DNA of 18,126 bases, taken from JBAXTE01 sp964653595 (lineage in GTDB: Bacteria > Bacteroidota > Bacteroidia > Bacteroidales > WCHB1-69). The position numbers were made by a program, and so were the translations under genes. Positions 16,400 through 18,126 of the stretch are shown piece after piece. The stretch is from positions 1 to 18,126 of the forward strand of contig CAZZHH010000063.1 of assembly GCA_964653595.1 (NCBI GenBank), read 5' to 3'. The notes under the pieces were generated by a model. That model saw nothing but the letters and a program-made list of their open reading frames with translations. It had not been told where the DNA came from and did no database searches. Every line of letters starts with the position of its first letter. Position 1 is the stretch's first letter.

Positions 16400-16429
16400 C
16401 AAAATTAATTATTCTTTTAATTTATTCAG
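16400..16429 (-). promoter_or_regulatory. Possible promoter of the ubiA-like operon
   Basis: On the minus strand, TAATTTTG (16407-16400) matches TAnnTTTG. A CTG rather than TTG lies 19 nt upstream (16429-16427). It is nearly back-to-back with the tetR promoter. Confidence 0.4.
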
Positions 16430-16435
16430 AGATAT

Positions 16436-16466
16436 TTGTATAATTAATTCTTTTTCTTTAATATTG
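16436..16466 (+). promoter_or_regulatory. Possible promoter of the TetR-type gene
   Basis: TTG (16436-16438, within TTTG), a 20-nt spacer and TAATATTG (16459-16466) match the consensus with one mismatch. AATTAATT occurs on either side of the divergent promoters (16403-16410 and 16442-16449). Confidence 0.4.
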
Positions 16467-16480
16467 TATAAAAAACAGGC

Positions 16481-17122
16481 ATGAACAAACAGATTGTAAG
16501 ACAAATGCTTACTGAATCAGCTCTTTATCTTTTTGAAGTAAAAGGATTTGATGGAGTTACAATTGACGATATTGCCATACATGCGAAAAGAACTAGAACC
16601 TGTTTTTATCATTATTTTAAATCAAAAGAAGATCTTTTTTTGCACCAATCTGAAATTGAAAAGGAAAATTATTTAAAAATATTGAGAAAAATTGAAAAGG
16701 AATATGTGCATCGACCAGATATCCAAATGCGATTTCTTATGATCAATAAAATGAGACTACTATACAAATCCTCATTTTTTAAAATTGCTCTAGAAAATCA
16801 TCTATTTGAAAGAATTCCAGAGCTTCAAGAAATTAGAAACGACTTTGATCAAAAAATTTTAGAACAATATTCACGAATTTTAAAAAAAGGTGTAAAACTG
16901 GGCATTTTTATCTCATTGGAAAAAAGTATGATTTTCTTTGAATTTTATCAAAAAATGCAAAAAGGAATTGAATCCAAGCTTTTTGAAGAGCTAGATGAAG
17001 ATCTTTTTTTTGAAAAATACATGATTGCAGCAGAATTAGCAGTGAAAGCATTATCAGCAAACAACATTAGCCGTGAATCAAAAGTAAAAGAACTCTCAAA
17101 ATATCCTGAAATATTAGAATAA
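16481..17122 (+). CDS. TetR/AcrR-family transcriptional regulator
   Basis: This 213-residue protein is a one-component repressor-type regulator. The N-terminal helix-turn-helix spans about 8-53: ALYLFEVKGFDGVTIDDIAIHAKRTRTCFYHYFKSKEDLF has the TetR layout, with the recognition helix around 36-45 and the conserved YHYF-K-KEDLF end. The rest (60-205) is all-helical, as expected of the ligand-binding and dimer domain, and is rich in Lys/Glu/Phe with no recognisable ligand signature. Threonine and cysteine replace the more usual residues in the recognition helix (TRTCFYHYF). It is divergent from the ubiA-like operon and 22 bp ahead of a membrane-protein gene. Regulators of this family often control neighbours or themselves, so both sides are candidate targets. 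The ATG at 16481 starts directly at the domain. Confidence 0.9.
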   Translation: MNKQIVRQMLTESALYLFEVKGFDGVTIDDIAIHAKRTRTCFYHYFKSKEDLFLHQSEIEKENYLKILRKIEKEYVHRPDIQMRFLMINKMRLLYKSSFFKIALENHLFERIPELQEIRNDFDQKILEQYSRILKKGVKLGIFISLEKSMIFFEFYQKMQKGIESKLFEELDEDLFFEKYMIAAELAVKALSANNISRESKVKELSKYPEILE

Positions 17123-17126
17123 TTAT

Positions 17127-17134
17127 TATCTTTG
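17127..17134 (+). promoter_or_regulatory. Possible -7 box upstream of the DUF7935-like gene
   Basis: TATCTTTG matches TAnnTTTG exactly and lies 10 bp before the ATG at 17145. No TTG sits at the expected distance (the nearest is CTG at 17106-17108, 18 nt away), so it is weak. Confidence 0.35.
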
Positions 17135-17144
17135 CAAAAAATCT

Positions 17145-17666
17145 ATGGAACAAATTTTCGAAATTTTAAAGTACGTTCTCCCCTCACTTGTCGTTTTTAT
17201 TACGGTTTTTTACCTTTTTAAAATGCATATTCAAAATGTTGAAAAACAGAAACTTCTAGAGTTAAAACAAGAATCAAAAAACATTATACTTCCTCTTAGA
17301 CTTCAAGCTTACGAAAGAGTGATTCTATATTTAGAAAGAATTACACCTGGAAATTTAGTAGTAAGGCTAAACAACTCAACCCTTTCAGCATCACAATTTC
17401 AATTGCTATTACTTTCTGCAATTCGAAACGAATATGATCATAATCTGTCGCAACAATTATATATTACTCCATTTGGATGGTCGGCAGTGAAAAACGCAAA
17501 AGAAGAAGTTATTAAAATGGTTAACCTTGCTGCTGCAAAAGTAGAACCAAGCGCACCAGCCAGCGAACTTACTGCTTCAATATTTGAACTACTAGTATCT
17601 AATCAACAAACGCCCACTTCCTATGCACTCGATGTTCTTAAAAAAGAGATCAGTATCTATTTTTAA
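17145..17666 (+). CDS. Membrane-anchored DUF7935-like protein of unknown function
   Basis: This 173-residue protein has one N-terminal transmembrane helix (about 8-26, LKYVLPSLVVFITVFYLF). A charged helical stretch follows (KMHIQNVEKQKLLELKQESKN), then a soluble domain containing LRLQAYERVILYLERITPGNLVVRL (about 51-75) and IRNEYDHNLSQQLYITPFGWSAVKNAKEEVI (about 93-124). The AYER..L.LERI.P.NL and EY.HN..QQ.Y.....W..V..AKE patterns are ones I associate with a conserved but uncharacterised Bacteroidota family (DUF7935, from memory). No catalytic residues stand out. It sits 22 bp after the TetR-type gene in the same direction and may be co-transcribed with it or use the -7 box at 17127-17134. Confidence 0.75.
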   Translation: MEQIFEILKYVLPSLVVFITVFYLFKMHIQNVEKQKLLELKQESKNIILPLRLQAYERVILYLERITPGNLVVRLNNSTLSASQFQLLLLSAIRNEYDHNLSQQLYITPFGWSAVKNAKEEVIKMVNLAAAKVEPSAPASELTASIFELLVSNQQTPTSYALDVLKKEISIYF

Positions 17667-17699
17667 ATAACAATGCCTGTTTTCACAAAAAACAAAAAA

Positions 17700-17918
17700 G
17701 CAACCGGTTAAAGTCGCTTTCTCTTTGTAGAGGGGATGCCGAAATTTTAAATCTTAAATTTGCAAAATTTCGTGCACATTTGAAAAACTAATTCAAACCG
17801 AATATCAAATTACAGTTTAGAGTATAATAAATCGGTTTGATGTTTTTCGGTGCAGGATTCGAACCTATGACCTTCGGGTTATAAGCCCGACGAGCTACAT
17901 GATAAAAAAACAAAAAAA
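17700..17918. repeat. Tandem repeat, copy 1 (219 bp)
   Basis: This is the first complete unit of a direct tandem repeat with a 219-bp period (counted from GCAACCGG to GCAACCGG). It differs from copy 2 at only three substitutions that I can see (17731 A/C; 17754-17755 TT/AC) plus a one-base change in the flanking A-run. Read on the minus strand it contains a tRNA(Met)-like fragment, an AT-rich spacer with CAAACCGA/TCGGTTTG inverted repeats, a short tRNA-3'-end-like ATCCCC-CTAC and a terminator-like hairpin. Similarity to copy 2 begins in the A-rich run near 17687. Confidence 0.9.
17853..17898 (-). pseudogene. 5'-truncated initiator-tRNA(Met)-like fragment, copy 1
   Basis: On the minus strand, GTAGCTCG, the anticodon arm TCGGG-CTTATAA-CCCGA, the variable segment AGGTCAT and the T arm AGG-TTCGAAT-CCT closely resemble bacterial initiator tRNA(Met) from the 3' side of the D stem to the T stem. 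The 5' acceptor strand and most of the D arm are absent, the sequence diverges after CCTGC, and the anticodon reads TAT instead of CAT. It cannot fold into a complete tRNA. Confidence 0.7.
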
Positions 17919-17940
17919 GCAACCGGTTAAAGTCGCTTTC
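17905..17940 (-). terminator. Terminator-like hairpin inside the tandem repeat
   Basis: On the minus strand, AAGCGACT and GGTTGCTT pair over 8 positions (including two G-T pairs) around TTAACC, followed by a long T-run interrupted by one G. This is the arrangement expected downstream of a tRNA gene. An equivalent hairpin precedes it in copy 1 (near 17690-17721). Confidence 0.5.
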
Positions 17941-18126
17941 TCTTTGTAGCGGGGATGCCGAAATTTTAAATCACAAATTTGCAAAATTTCGTGCACATTT
18001 GAAAAACTAATTCAAACCGAATATCAAATTACAGTTTAGAGTATAATAAATCGGTTTGATGTTTTTCGGTGCAGGATTCGAACCTATGACCTTCGGGTTA
18101 TAAGCCCGACGAGCTACATGATAAAA
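17919..18126. repeat. Tandem repeat, copy 2 (cut by window edge)
   Basis: This second unit runs to the window edge, 208 of 219 bp, and ends in the A-run that would begin a third unit, so the array may continue. Its acceptor-like segment on the minus strand reads ATCCCCGCTAC (17956-17946), better matching a tRNA 3' end than copy 1. Confidence 0.85.
18072..18117 (-). pseudogene. 5'-truncated initiator-tRNA(Met)-like fragment, copy 2
   Basis: This is identical to the copy 1 fragment, 219 bp further right. It has the same TAT anticodon, the same missing 5' portion and the same divergence beyond the T stem. Confidence 0.7.

Noticed and set aside
17853..18117. Functional tRNA-Ile with a UAU anticodon
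   Set aside because: The 5' acceptor strand and most of the D arm are missing and the T stem is not followed by a matching acceptor, so no complete cloverleaf can form.
17700..18126. CRISPR array
   Set aside because: The repeats are 219 bp with no short-repeat/unique-spacer pattern and no cas genes nearby; the whole unit is duplicated.

Overview
This AT-rich window comes from a member of the Bacteroidota. Four things show this. Two secreted proteins carry type IX secretion (T9SS) C-terminal sorting domains, one of type B and one of type A. The primary sigma factor is the short form without region 1.1. Several genes are preceded by the Bacteroidota promoter pattern TTG-N19-21-TAnnTTTG. DnaK has a C-terminus ending in ..DYEEVKN. 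The order or family within the phylum cannot be fixed from this sequence.

Layout. (1) Positions 1-2066, minus strand: a two-gene surface unit, with a T9SS type B secreted protein followed 23 bp later by a collagen-like Gly-X-Y protein that runs off the left edge. (2) 2067-2515: a gene-free regulatory stretch with an AT-rich hairpin and, close to dnaK, a widely spaced 16-bp perfect inverted repeat next to a sigma-54-like promoter. (3) 2516-8414: dnaK (+) converging on the rseC-like/mfd operon (-), with a bidirectional terminator between them. (4) 8554-10032: a secreted protein of unknown function (-) and, divergent from it, a PD-(D/E)XK nuclease-fold protein (+). (5) 10183-14374: the housekeeping series rpsO, pnp, rpoD, rpe (+), with hairpin terminators after rpsO, pnp and rpoD. 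(6) 14484-15215: a T9SS type A secreted protein (+). (7) 15275-16380: a UbiA-type prenyltransferase and a small DUF6132-like membrane protein (-). (8) 16481-17666: a TetR-type regulator divergent from ubiA, followed by a membrane-anchored DUF7935-like protein (+). (9) 17687-18126: a tandem repeat with a 219-bp period. Each unit holds a 5'-truncated initiator-tRNA(Met)-like fragment, and the array reaches the right edge.

Most of the window is core information processing and stress biology: translation, RNA decay, transcription initiation, transcription-coupled repair and protein folding. It is interspersed with Bacteroidota surface proteins. I see no phage, CRISPR array, insertion sequence or defence island. 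The parts that an ordinary gene list does not explain are the tRNA-derived tandem repeat, the dnaK upstream dyad, an uncharacterised secreted protein with a Cys/Gln pattern faintly like thioester domains, and three cases where a recognisable promoter sits on top of the longest possible start codon and so points to a shorter protein. Both window edges fall in repeats, which is compatible with this being a whole assembly contig.
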